Source: Canna indica (taxonomy: Eukaryota; Streptophyta; Magnoliopsida; Zingiberales; Cannaceae). From it: 64,000 bases of DNA. The stretch lies in assembly GCA_034359265.1 (NCBI GenBank), contig CP136891.1:65262001-65326000 (forward strand), given 5' to 3'. Below are positions 32,114 through 42,340 of the stretch, in pieces. The notes beneath the pieces are model-generated. The model saw nothing but the letters and a program-made list of their open reading frames with translations. It was not told the DNA's origin and ran no database searches. The translations under genes were made by a program, and so were the position numbers. Positions within the stretch are counted from its first letter, which is position 1, and every line of letters begins with the position of its first letter.

Positions 32114-32520
32114 CTAATGGTTCAGCCAAGCTACACTTCGACTCATTGAGGAAAAGTTGATGCTGTTGAAGGAGTGCAAATACGCTGCCCAAGTGGTTAG
32201 ATGCTCCGTTAATGAACTGATGTACACAAGAATATCGTCAAAGAATACGAGTACAAATTTGCAAAGCATCAGACGAAATATGTAGTTCATTAGAGCTTGG
32301 AAGGTAGAAGGAGCGTTCACCAAGCCAAAGGGCATGACGAGAAACTCGAAGTGACCATGATGAGTGTGAAAGGTTGTTTGCTCCACATCATCGGGATGCA
32401 TTCTTATTTGATGATAGCACGAAAGTAAGTCAAGCTTGGAGAAGATGTTGGCCCCATGTAGCTCATCCAAGAGTTATCCAATGATAGGAATCGAGAACTT
32501 ATCTATGATGGTGAGTGCAT
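32114..32520 (-). pseudogene. Gypsy reverse transcriptase palm
   Basis: On minus: [20 protein letters not shown] (family FSK.DL.SGYHQIR), [20 protein letters not shown] and the catalytic box VFFDDILVY (FFDD codons at 32234-32245, intact). The N-terminal fingers are frameshifted (32521-32736) and the region after the box is shortened. Confidence 0.85.
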
Positions 32521-32881
32521 TTAGTGCACGATAATCGGCACAAAGGAGCCACAAAGCATCTTTCTTTTTGATGAGAAGGGCTGGGGCAGAGAAGGGAGAA
32601 GTAGTTGGACAGATGGTACCTTGTTGGAGCAATTAGTAGCACGGGTTTTCAATCTCATCTTTTTGATGGTATTGGTATAGATAAGGCCGAAGAGCAACTG
32701 GTTGATAGTGAGGTTGAAGCCTAATTCGGAGATCACGAGAGTGGAAGGGAGGAAGACCTTGAGATTCCTAGAAGAGGCATCGAAATTGGTTCAAAATGGT
32801 ATGCACATTGTGTTCGGTGGAGACGATTGCCACGTGCAGCATTGTTGGTTGTTGGGGTTGTATTTCTTGCAAGGTGGAGTA

Positions 32882-33202
32882 TTATAGCTGCAATTTGTTG
32901 AAGTCCCAGGTGATGGGCCCCAATGTTTGGAGCCAATGAACTCCAAGGATAGCATCAAATCCACTTAAATCGATGATGCAAAAGTGTGTAGTGATTGATT
33001 CATTACGGATAAGAAGGGTAGCCTTGTGTTCACCATGATAGTTGAGACGGTCTCCATTAGCCACCACCACAGCAAACCCAACGCAACGACGAAGAGGGAC
33101 GTTGAGGCGTTGAGCCACTGAAGAGCCGTAAAAATTGTGGGTACTCCCGGAGTCTAATAGCACACAGATAGGGAGGTTTTTGATGTTGCTAGCGACTTGC
33201 AT
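32882..33202 (-). pseudogene. Gypsy aspartic protease
   Basis: On minus: ICVLLDSGSTHNFYGSSVAQ with the catalytic DSG, then FAVVVANGDRL, IIDLSGFDAILGVHWLQTLG and ITWDF. A complete-looking retropepsin segment of about 106 codons; the frame is open. It begins at the breakpoint with the inverted gag segment. Confidence 0.85.
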
Positions 33203-33204
33203 GG

Positions 33205-33595
33205 ACTAGGCATGGAGGGTGCCTTGCAAGGCCATGAGGAACACTTCGAATTTCCATGTTACGATGGAACTAAAGATCCATTATCATGGTTGTCATGCTG
33301 CAATCAATATTTCCTTTTTCACCAAATTCATGAAGACTCAAAGGTGGCAATTGCAGCTTACCATATGAAGGAAGATACCCAGTGTTGGGCACTAAAGCTT
33401 ATGCAAGATATTCCTCAACTCTCATGGCTCGAGTTTCAAGATCATTGTCATCACCGTTTCAGACCTCCAACTCGAGGCAACAAATTGGGCGAACTAGTTA
33501 GTCTACACCAAACGCGATCGGTGATGGACTATCAAAGATCCTTTTAGCGGCTTCTTGAACACGCTAGCCATTTATCATCCGTGCAAGAAGTGGAG
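33205..33595 (+). pseudogene. Inverted gag capsid segment inside the minus-strand gypsy element
   Basis: Unlike every other domain of this element it reads on the plus strand: FEFPCYDGTKDPLSWLSCCN, QYFLFHQIHEDSKVAIAAYH, QLSWLEFQDHCHHRF, SVMDYQRSF, stop, RLLEHASHLSSVQEVEE. This is the central retrotrans_gag domain. The gag C-terminal part (33856-33600: LTLHLASRALNPVDLTEAMR, LARLYEQ) stays on the minus strand and lies on the wrong side of it, so a single inversion does not explain the order. Confidence 0.85.
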
Positions 33596-33599
33596 GAAG

Positions 33600-34045
33600 A
33601 TGGCTTGGGAAGGACGTCTCCTACCCGGTTGACTCCATGCTACTTGCTCATAGAGACGAGCGAGGCGCATAGCTTCAGTGAGGTCTACCGGATTGAGAGC
33701 TCTTGAGGCAAGGTGGAGAGTGAGCAGCCTTGGTTCATCATGTGGTGGCATTCCTCGAGCGATACCTTGGCATCGAGGAGCATGGCCAAGAATTCCGCTG
33801 CCATCGATTTGGAATCTGACCTTGATTGGGTATTTGAACAAGATCATTATTGGCACGAATGGAAGTGCTGCCTTGGACCGTCATTGAGGTAGTACGAAGG
33901 GTTTCTACTTCTTTTGATAATGCTGCGATCTGGGCCAGAATTTTGGCCTCTTTCTGCTTCTCGATCAGCTCGATCTTTTGCTTGAGAGGCTGTCATCTCG
34001 CGCATGAATGCGAGGACTTGATCTTGGAAAGACTCCCTAATGTTT
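33600..34045 (-). pseudogene. Gypsy gag N- and C-terminal parts
   Basis: 34045-33860 on minus gives a charged coiled segment (REMTASQAKDRADREAE) typical of gag N-termini. 33856-33600 gives HDEPRLLTLHLASRALNPVD, LTEAMRLARLYEQ, the end of the capsid domain. The central capsid domain that should lie between them is displaced to 33205-33595 and inverted. Confidence 0.65.
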
Positions 34046-34053
34046 GGCTATAA

Positions 34054-34073
34054 TACCACTTTGTTATGATCCT
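34054..34073 (-). promoter_or_regulatory. Primer-binding site of the minus-strand gypsy element
   Basis: Minus-strand TGGTATTATAGCC directly follows the LTR end (TCATAACA, then AAG). It resembles the TGGTATCAGAGCC site complementary to the 3' end of initiator tRNA-Met used by many plant LTR elements, with two or three substitutions. Confidence 0.6.
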
Positions 34074-34356
34074 TGTTTTGTGCCTTGCAATAGGCATGAG
34101 TTCGAGGCTGAGATGGAGGCTCCACGATGTTGGAAGTTTGCTGAATTGAAGAGTGCTGGGTGCTGGAAAGATTTAGTAGATCACTAGAGAGAGAGGGAGA
34201 GAAAGGGAGAGAGAGAGGAAGAGACATAATTTGAATACCAACCATACCTTTCTTTTTCTCATTTCTCCTTATAGCAATCATAGATATTTAATGACAATAA
34301 GGTATTCCTTATTTCTTATAATAACTTACATAGATATTAAGTAACATATAAAGTAC

Positions 34357-34426
34357 CTGCGCGCTGAAATTGTATCTCGGTTATAATGAGATCACTCCAA
34401 TTAAAATCAATGCGTATAGGATCAGC
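34357..34426 (-). pseudogene. Papain-like cysteine protease, exon 2
   Basis: A 70-bp minus-strand exon between a TTTGTAG acceptor and a GTACTT donor reads ADPIRIDFNWSDL then ITEIQFQRA. It corresponds to the mature N-terminus of papain enzymes (DWRdLgvVTpVkdQ) just before the catalytic CWAF. It ends one base into a codon, and the exon beginning at 11735 supplies the two missing bases to give D-V-C-W-A-F in frame. The intron between them is about 22.6 kb and is filled with transposons. The oxyanion Gln is preserved within QFQ. Confidence 0.6.
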
Positions 34427-34672
34427 CTACAAATCATTAAATGAAAAATAATAATCAACATATGAATATTTGTAAAAGGGTCAATAACAATTTAAAAAAA
34501 TAATTGAGGACTTAGTTACTAATGGTCGGAATATAATCTTTTCTTTAGCTTTAGATCCCTAAAAATTATTTTTTAAAAAAGGGTTATTGTCATGCCTTTG
34601 ATCAAAAGCCAACAAGTGAACGACTATCATAAAGTTAAGAGGAAAATTACATTAAAAAAGTAAATAAGATAC

Positions 34673-34720
34673 CTTCTTGCTGCTTTGTGCATCATGAAAT
34701 TTGTTCTTGCGTGGACCCAT
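34673..34720 (-). pseudogene. Probable first exon of the cysteine protease gene
   Basis: Minus-strand MGPRKNKFHDAQSSKK ends in a good donor (AAG|GTATCT) at phase 0, matching the phase-0 start of the exon at 34426. There is no signal peptide and no I29-type propeptide, so if this start is right the protein belongs to the plant papain-like group that lacks a prodomain. An open frame extends further upstream to 34867, so the true start is uncertain. Confidence 0.4.
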
Positions 34721-35173
34721 CAAATACTGGTGCAAGCCAGGTTCAATCAAAAATCTTTGCAAACAAGTGGAGATGGCTTTGTAATGAGACGAGAATACAT
34801 TGAAACGACTAAAATTTTTTTGTTCCAAGAAAAAGAAAAGAGGAGCTCCTACCCCTACAAATGTCACAAAACATTACAAAAAAAATGACCTTTATGCCAC
34901 AAAACGTCCCAAAGTTCCAGTATTCCACCAAAAATCAAAAACTTCAAAAACAAGTTTGTCTTTTCGGCTTCTAAACTGCTAGTGCTTTCTAAATAAAACA
35001 AAGAAAAAACCACGAGTCGGCAAGATTCCTTTTACTGGTATCATAATCAAATAATGTTTTCTTTTTCTTAATGGTTTTAAGATTCTTTAATTTTTGTTCG
35101 TTTTATTTGATTTATTTGTTATTTCATTGAATTCTGTTGGACTTTGAGTGCTATTTGTGATTTGGACAGTTTC

Positions 35174-35433
35174 ATGGCTGAAAAGGAAACACCGAATGCA
35201 CCTACTGATGATGGATTTTCTGAATATCAATCTGCAACTAAGAGGCCAAAGGTAACTTCAAATGCCTGACAACATTTTGAACGCATTTTGGGTGAGGATA
35301 AAGATGTGATAAAAGCAAAATGTAAGTATTGTCATACAGTATTTGTTGCTGCATCAAAAAATACTTCTCATTTGAAGCGTCATATAGATAAGTGCCCTAA
35401 ACGCAGTGGCAGATCGGGACAACCTCATATATA
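35174..35433 (+). pseudogene. hAT transposase N-terminus, BED zinc finger
   Basis: ATG at 35174: MAEKETPNAPTDDGF, then a stop, then KAKCKYCHTVFVAASKNTSH and LKRHIDKCPKRSG. C..C....H.....C is the BED-type finger at the N-terminus of Ac-like hAT transposases. The stop sits between start and finger. The frame is cut about 10 codons after the last Cys, where Tip100-like terminal sequence begins (35404). The C-terminus of a hAT transposase lies downstream, split at 36746/47706; the middle is missing. Confidence 0.75.
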
Positions 35434-35507
35434 AATATATTTTCAAAACTTAAAGTTCAAGCTAATTTTGATAGCCGACCTCGACGAGTTTTCATGTTTA
35501 AACCACT
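35404..35507. mobile_element. Tip100-like hAT terminus fragment
   Basis: CAGTGGCAGATC followed by sequence parallel to 52949-53053 (AATTTTGATAGCCG.CCTCGA, GAGTTTTCATG). CAGTGGCAGATCCAG is the terminal form of Tip100/ZMYM-related hAT elements. Similarity is lost after the end of the dimerisation-domain coding tail, so only the terminus is here, inserted in the BED-finger transposase. Confidence 0.65.
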
Positions 35508-35960
35508 TTTTAGAAAATGATGCATGAACAACAATCTATCCTCCTAACAAAATTAGACAATTATTAATATACTATCCTACTTGCTAAAAAAATTATCAAT
35601 AAGATATAAATTATGTCATTATGGTTAGATTAAAATGTGCAGAACTAGAAATCAAAATATAATAGATCAGTTATGTTGGTTTACTCAAGCTATTAGCACA
35701 GAAGAATAGAAATAAATCATGTTGAAAAACATCAAAATTTATGTTTTCAGTTTCGATAACAAGCTAGATACAAACCATCAATTATATTGCAACCAAAGGA
35801 GTATAAAACTTCAGTACATGTTTAATCACACAACAAAGGACAAGCAAGCTTCCCCAATCATTTTAGTTGAAGCAACAAGCATATATTTATGTAAAAAGGT
35901 GGGAGAAAAAATTGAAGACGATAAAGAGAAAATTGAAGGCATTAAATATGAATAGATATA

Positions 35961-36125
35961 TGCTTGCTTGTGCATTAATTTAGCAAAGCACATGTGATCT
36001 GATCGTTGCCTGTGCTGTGGATGGTGGTGGAGTTGCTTGCTTGTGCATTAATTTAGCAAAGCACATGTGATCTGATCGTTGCCTGTGCTGTGGATGGTGG
36101 TGGAGTTGCTTGCTTGTGCATTTAG
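35961..36125. repeat. 73-bp tandem duplication
   Basis: TGCTTGCTTGTGCATTAATT starts at 35961 and again at 36034, with a third partial start at 36107. The 73-base units look identical, implying a recent duplication within the hAT interior. Confidence 0.9.
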
Positions 36126-36555
36126 CAAAACACATATTTTTATCAGGAACTAACTAAATCACATGTCCAATCCATAAGAGAAACAAGTGACTTTTATATT
36201 TGATTATTCATGTGTTTGGCAAGCAAATGATAGATATTTGATGATACAAATCCCATATCAATTTGTCATAACACATTTGTTAGAATAGGAAATATTTGCA
36301 CTCTAATTCCATCTTAAATACAATATTTACAAATCATTATAAGTCCAGATCGATCTAATCAAGTTAAACTGATAAAGACATGGGTGCATCAAAAGTTTAG
36401 AAAGCTCAAAAGATAATATGAATCTAATCAAAACATAGGCAAATTAGAATATATTGCACAACTAAAAATTCTTGTACTGTATATCACAATTGAAATAAAG
36501 AAAAAACATGTTATTTCTTTCTCAAAAAAGTTGAAAGAGAAGGCTGCAAGCAGAA

Positions 36556-36746
36556 ATGGAGATGGGCATTTTTTTTCCAAAGGGGGCATCACGAAACAAT
36601 TTTTTAGGAAATAAGACTCCGTTGGAATTGTATTTAGAACAACCACCTCATGATTTGAATGAAGATTTGGATGTTTTAGAGTACTGGCATAGAAGCTCAG
36701 TGAGATATCCAGAACTTTCAAGAATGGCAAGTGACATTTCATTTTG
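36556..36746 (+). pseudogene. hAT transposase dimerisation domain, 5' part
   Basis: Reads TPLELYLEQPPHDLN, EDLDVLEYWHRSSVRYPELS and RMASDISF, the beginning of the hAT C-terminal dimerisation domain (family L..YL.E...DILAWWK.NS.RFP.LS.MARDIL). The frame is cut at 36747 by a second hAT element and resumes at 47706. Confidence 0.85.
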
Positions 36747-37501
36747 TAGGGGGTGAGGAAAAAAACAGATTTTGGTTAATCGGAGAATCAGTTGGAAATC
36801 GAACCGATTTTTTCAGTTACATTTTTTATTTCCAAAAAAATTCAAGTTTCGATTTCGGGTTTGGTCCGAGTTGTAAAAAATCAACTGATTCGGTTAACCA
36901 ACCGGTTTAATATTTTTTAATATATACAATATAATTTATTAAATAATATATCAGGGTTCTACTTTCTAATTACAATACAACCTGTAGTCACCGCTTCACG
37001 TCTCTCCATCTCTCCCGAGTCCCCCCCCCCCTCTTCCTACACGGCACGACTCCGCCTCTCCTCATCTCTTCTTTGTCTCCGGAAATGGGTTCACCGGCGA
37101 GTCGGCGAACCGCACCTGCTCTCCCAAGTCGCATGTGCTCTCTATCTCTCCCCATCTCTTCTCCGTCTCCGAAATTGGATTCACCGGCGAGTCAACGACG
37201 CAGATATGAATCCAACCACTAGTATTTGCAAATCAGCCACCGCTATTTACAAATCCGAGAGAAGAAGACAAGGAGGAGAGCCTCTCCATCTCCAGAACAC
37301 TAGAACAGGTTTGTAATCAGGTTCGTAATCCAAGTTTGCTATTTGTAATTTTGTATTCTTCAAGCCTTGAAGAGACATCTAACTTTTGTTATGAATGCTG
37401 CTGCATTTGGGGAAGAACTAGTCCCATTCGGGAATAGATTCAAGAGGAGGATCAAACCAATCAATATGGATACCGATCCCGCATCCCGCGGTGCCAACCT
37501 T

Positions 37502-37837
37502 GTTAAAAGTTAATTTGCGATTTCCATTAGAGTACTTTCTAGAAAGCTTGACTAAGTTTAAGGTCTTTTAGTTATTGGAATTGTGATAGTCTTAATGAGT
37601 CTTTGAAATTATGTTAGTCTTAATGAGTCTTTGAAATTATTTTAGTGTTAATGAGTCCTTGGAATTGTGGTCTTTGGAATTGTGTTTGAACCTTAATTAT
37701 GAGTCTAGAATTATCATGTGAAGTAGTATAAATAGACAAGAGTTCTATGTAATCAACCAAAAAAAAAGGGAAGTAAAACCCTCTTCTATGAGGAAATAAT
37801 TTCTTGTGTGTTTTATTCCTCTGTTTTATCCCCAACA
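37502..37837 (+). repeat. Copia 5' LTR
   Basis: 336 bases from TGTTAAAAGTTAATTTG to CCCCAACA. Contains short internal repeats of TTAATGAGTCTTTG and a TATAAATAGACAAG TATA-type box about 100 bases from the end. The 3' LTR is very similar but not identical. Confidence 0.9.
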
Positions 37838-37839
37838 AA

Positions 37840-37853
37840 TTGGTAGCAGAGCC
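37840..37853 (+). promoter_or_regulatory. Copia primer-binding site
   Basis: TTGGTAGCAGAGCC two bases after the LTR, similar to the initiator tRNA-Met complement TGGTATCAGAGCC. Confidence 0.75.
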
Positions 37854-37934
37854 ACCATGTCCTCACAAAACCCATTAACCTTCTTCACATACTCGCCCTA
37901 GTCAAATACCCATCTTTGATGGAGAGCACTATGA

Positions 37935-38940
37935 ATGTTGGAGCTCTCAAATAGAGACCATCTTCGTTTCTCAAGATTTGGGGGGGGCATGGTGGAACAA
38001 GGATATGAAGTACAACCCGACTCATATGCTGAGCTTTCAGAAGAAGAACAGAAGGTATTGAAAGAAAATATAAAGAAGAATGCAACAACTTTGAGAATAA
38101 TACAACAGGAGGTCAGTAAATCCATTTACCCCAGAATTTTCGGCATCAAGAGAACCCAAGAAGCATGGAAAGTTTTAAAGAATGAGTTTCAAGGGGCTGA
38201 TAAAGTAATCTCCATTAAGTTGCAGAACTTGTGGAGAGATTTTGATAATTTGTCGATGAAAGACAATGAATCTGTTCACAATTTTTCCTCAAGGGTCGTA
38301 GAGATTATTAATCAAATAAAAAGTTGTGGCGATTCAATTCCTGAGAAGAAAGTGGTGGAAAGAATTCTCAAGTCTCTACCACAAAAGTTCGAGCATATTG
38401 TTGCTGTTATCGAGGAGACGAAGGACAAATCACAGCTCACTCGATATAAGTTGTTTAGCTCTATTGAAGCACATGAAAGGAGAGTAAACAACTATGTGAG
38501 CTAGCCATTGGAGCAAGCTTTTCAAATGAAAGCCAACCTTGGGGAGAAGAAGCTCGCTGCTATTGAGCAAGGACAAAGAGGGGGTTCATCACTCAACAAA
38601 GGATCCTTCAGCAGGGGCGTGGAGGTTCGAGTCAAGGTCGAGTCCGAGGACAAGGAAGGAAGACCTCTTCGCGACAATAAAAATCAGACTTCTACCGCCG
38701 TGTTTGTGAAAAACCTGGCCATGAATAAAAAAATTGACGTTATCACTGCAGTCGGTGCAAAATTCCCAATCATTTTGAAAGGGATTGTTGGTTCAAGGAT
38801 AAAGGTGAAGGTGGTGAGGAAAAGAATTCTACAGCAAATTTCACAAAAGAAAATGATGAAAAGTTGTTTTATTCCTCCACTGATGTCGAGCACAACACCA
38901 AACATACATGGTTTTTGGACAGCGGGTGCAGTCATCATGT
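37935..38940 (+). pseudogene. Copia gag (UBN2 domain and zinc knuckle)
   Basis: Reads MVEQGYEVQPDSYAELSEEE, RIFGIKRTQEAWKVLKNEFQ, LQNLWRDFDNLSMKDNESVH, ILKSLPQKFEHIVAVIEETK: the capsid-like UBN2 domain of copia gag. After a stop at 38502 an Arg/Gly-rich linker leads to CSRCKIPNHFERDC (about 38748-38790), a CCHC knuckle in another frame. At least two frame breaks. Confidence 0.8.
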
Positions 38941-39598
38941 AATCGGAGATCGCAAGGCTTTTGTCAAGATAGACGAGAATTTCTCAACGCAAGTGGAGCT
39001 CGACGATAGCAAGCACGTGAAGATCGAAGGACAAAGAGTTGTTGCAGTCCACACTAATGGAGGTAACAAAAGACATATTCATAATGTCTATTATTGTCCA
39101 AAAATTACTCACAACCTGCTGAGTGTAGGGCAAATGATGAAAAATGGTTATAAGCTGATTTTTGATAAAGATCAGTGTGAAATCCTTAATAAAAAGACTA
39201 ATCAGATAGTGGCTGCTGTGAAGATGGATGCAAATGGTCTTTTTCCATTTGATATGGCAAAACTACAAAGTTTTGCTCTCAAATGTGGAGACATTGATGA
39301 GTCCTATCTTTGGCATTTAAGATATGGACATTTGAAGTTTAAGAGCTTGTAACTTTTGAAGCAAAAGGACATGGTGGTTGGACTTCCATGGATTCATCTA
39401 GAAGACCAAGTTTGTGAAGGTTGCGTGTATGGAAAGATGTATAGACTTCCTCTTCCCAAAACCGCGTGGAGAGCTCAAAGCCACTTAGAGCTTGTCCATG
39501 CTGATATATGCGGGCCAACTCGAACTCCTTCGCTAGGTAATAAGCAGTACTTCATTCTCTTTGTTGATGATTATACAAGGATGATATGGGTATATTTT
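38864..39598 (+). pseudogene. Copia protease, gag-pre-integrase and integrase N-terminus
   Basis: Protease: WFLDSGCSHHVIGDRKAF holds the DSG triad. Then VYYCPKITHNLLSVGQMM and ESYLWHLRYGHLKFKSL, stop, the gag-pre-integrase/HHCC finger with CEGCVYGKM, then HADICGPTRTPSLGNKQYF and LFVDDYTRMIWVYF, the integrase core start with the first catalytic Asp. The frame is cut at 39599 by a CACTA element. Confidence 0.85.
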
Positions 39599-41715
39599 CA
39601 CTACTAGAAAAATGGGCATCAGCAATGGCTGGCGCCGTTGCAATGCAGCCGTGATAGAAAATCGCGTTGCTGATAACTTAGCAACGGATCAGCAACGGCT
39701 GCTCGGGCCATTGCTACAAATATTATCAGCAACAATTTTGCCACGGACGCGGAGCCGTTGCTGATAACATTAATAGCAACGGCCGGTGAGCTCGTAGCAA
39801 CGCCGTTAGTAAAATCCCGTTGCTAAGCCGTTGCTGTAGGTCATCAGCAACGGCTTTCGATAAAATTTTAGCAATGGCTTTCCCACGGATGGCCGTGGGA
39901 AAGCCGTTGCTGATGATGTGAACTGGTAACGAAAAAATTTAAAATTTAAAATTTCCATTGATACATTGATACATTATCTGATACATAACTCACACACCCA
40001 TACACTCATACACACATTCATTCACACATCACAAATACACCAAGATATACATCAAAACAATTATATTTATATTGATAATTATCCACAATAGTATAAAAAC
40101 TATTCAAATGCAAAATTGAAGTATCAATATCCAAACAAAATAAATTAAACAAGTCCAATATCTCAGTAACAAAGTCAATCTAAAAAAATCTCACGATGAT
40201 GATGGAGGATGGCCTGGATCATATGGCGGGGTCTGGAGTGTTTGAGTGTACACCGGCGTGGACTGACTTGTGGACGATGGATGAGATGATGCCGAAGAGA
40301 TGCTTGCTTCGGGATGACCTGACATGTTGCGTAGCATAGCATGCATCTCCGCCATCATCTGACTCTGACGCGCGATCATCTCCTCTAGAGTCCTTATTCT
40401 GCTACTATGATCATAACTGGATCTGGAGGTGGACGGCCGCTCACCAGCGACCGAAGGGGTCGGTGCCCCAAGTGGCCCTAGTACGGCTCGCGCATGACTA
40501 CTATATGCAAAGCCATATACGCGGCCATGGTCCCAGCCACCCGTGGCCTCGACCCACGTTGCTGCGTCAAAGTCCTCGGGGGTGCCCCCGCGCTGCACCA
40601 CCGTCTGGCTGTAGGTCTCCTACTCGAGTTTGATTTTTTATTTAATATTTATCATAAAACTTAAATTATAAATATATAATGAATAATTTAAACAAATATA
40701 TAGTTACCATAATGTATGCAGCGCGGTTGTCGATGTACTCCCCCGTTCCATGTGCTCGACGGTGAGTCCGCTCAAACACCGCCATCGGGGAGGGTCGCTG
40801 GACAGTCCCGTCATCCGACACTGTCGTCTACATTTACAAAACAAATACATTAATTAGTACACATAGTAACAAATAAAATATATAATTCAAAGGTATACTG
40901 ACCATACGGTTCGCGTGCACTGCAAATGCAATAGAGCCGCCGGTGTGACGCGCTGCTCCCCTCGACATGCGATTTCTAGCCGCATTATGAGAAACCTCCT
41001 GCCATCGATCCGTCGACCATATTCCCACGAGCTGGTCCCATATATCCGGAGTAATCCAATCGGGGCCGTATCCCCGAGTCTCCACGATGTTAATAGTCCC
41101 AGCTCGTGCCATCGCCTGGGACCGAGCCTGCCCCAGCTGCCCATTGTACCTTGCTCGGGAAATAGCCTCCCAGGCAGCGTAAATGAAGGGCCTTTGGTGC
41201 TCAGCCCATGTATAGCGAGCCTGCAGAATAATAATATCAGTACCAATATTAATCATCATGCATGTAAAAATAATAATAATACGTGCCTCAAACTCGCGCT
41301 ATAATATGTCGACGTGCTCGCTAGGCACGTGAGACCACGTAGGCCATGCCCCGTGCATGTATCGTCGAATAGTAGAAGAAATGCTCCTCGGCACTTCTTC
41401 TTGCTCGAACCTGCATAACAAAAATAAATTTTAATATTATATTATGATATAATGAATTTGTAATGATTCATAATTCATGATATATTACTGCTCCCCAATC
41501 ACGCTAATAAATCTACATGACTCTGTGGCTGGTGGAGGCTGCCACCTATTCGGCCCGCGTGGCCGCCTGCGTCTGGATGTACTAGCCTCGGCAATATCAT
41601 CGGCATGAGGATCAACAACAGGAGAATCAACAGCATGAGTAAGTGTAGGAGTCTCACCGATCGGAGACTCCGAAGCTCTCCTGCGACGATAACCACGACC
41701 AGACATATCTGTCGA
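39599..41715. mobile_element. Truncated CACTA element inside copia integrase
   Basis: The left end CACTACTAGAAA at 39599 and everything to about 41715 parallels 12034-14273 of the other CACTA: subterminal array, TNPA-like gene, the same introns. Similarity ends at CATATCTGTCGA, just upstream of the TNPA-like start codon, where copia integrase sequence resumes. The TNP2-like gene and right end are deleted together with part of integrase. Confidence 0.9.
40191..41705 (-). CDS. TNPA-like CACTA protein, second copy
   Basis: Same five-exon layout as 12732-14267. The start MSGRGYRRRRASESPIGE is at 41705, exon 3 reads AEHQRPFIYAAWEAISRARY and WDQLVGIWSTDRWQEVS, exon 5 ends with MHAMLRNMSGHPEASISSAS. 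Where the first copy has TGA after GFADSGHA, this one has an Arg codon (SSHARAVLG), so exon 5 is open throughout. One caution: exon 2 starts in a region with a substitution (CTATAATATG for CCATAACATG) that I did not test for a stop. The promoter side of the element is deleted, so expression would need an outside promoter. Confidence 0.65.
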
Positions 41716-41734
41716 AAAGCTCCTTGCAATTTTC

Positions 41735-42335
41735 AACACTTCCTTGCAATTTAAAGCTCTTGTAGAAAAGCAGAGTGGATGTTTGATTAAGACTCTCATA
41801 ACAGACCGTGGAGGAGAGTTCATTTACAAGCCTTTTCTTAATTACTGCAAAGAGAATGAGATTCAGAGGCAGCTTACTGTCTGCCACACTCCTCAACAAA
41901 ATGGTGTGATTGAAAGAAAGAATCAGACAATTGAAGAAATGACACATAGCATGCTGAAGGGCAAAGGACTCCCAAACAAATTTTGAGTAGAAGCAGTCAA
42001 TACAACAGTGTATATTTTGAATCACTCTCCAACAAAAGCAATTCCACACAAGACCCATTTGAAGAATGGTGTGATTGAAAGCCGATGGTAACTCAGCTCA
42101 AAGTTTTCGAGTGCATCACTTATGCACATGTTTTGCCACAAAACAGGGAGAAATTTGATGAGAAATGTGAAAATTTTATTTTTATCGGCTATAGTGATGA
42201 ATCTAAAGGGTTTCGCCTATTTAATCCAAAAACAAAATCAGCTGGTTCTCTCAAGGGGTGTCATTTTTTATGAAATGTTTGTGTGGAGATGGGAAGATAA
42301 TAATGTTGGTGAAATGGCCACACCAGAGGAAGGTG
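41735..42335 (+). pseudogene. Copia integrase core, C-terminal part
   Basis: Resumes as ALVEKQSGCLIKTLITDRGG with the second catalytic Asp, then CHTPQQNGVIERKNQTIEEM with the Glu, a stop after GLPNKF, and NTTVYILNHSPTKAI. From 42085: VFECITYAHVLPQNREKFDE and FIFIGYSDESKGFRLFNP. Stops and a frameshift near 42050. It ends at the solo LTR. Confidence 0.85.
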
Positions 42336-42340
42336 AATAG

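Larger units (their letters stand above)
29776..34281 (-). mobile_element. Minus-strand Ty3/gypsy chromodomain retrotransposon
   Basis: LTR-related blocks bracket the element: 29765-29990 and 34061-34281 share GCTGGAAAGATTTAGT, a GA-rich tract and CAACCAT.CCTTTCTTT. The inner edge at 34061-34073 (TGTTATGATCC on plus) is followed on the minus strand by a primer-binding-type site TGGTATTATAGCC. Gene order on minus: gag (34045-33210, rearranged), protease (33202-32882), RT (about 32520-32114), RNase H (31960-31532), integrase (31308-30689), chromodomain (30160-29985). Both outer LTR ends are truncated, so no target duplication is visible. Confidence 0.85.
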
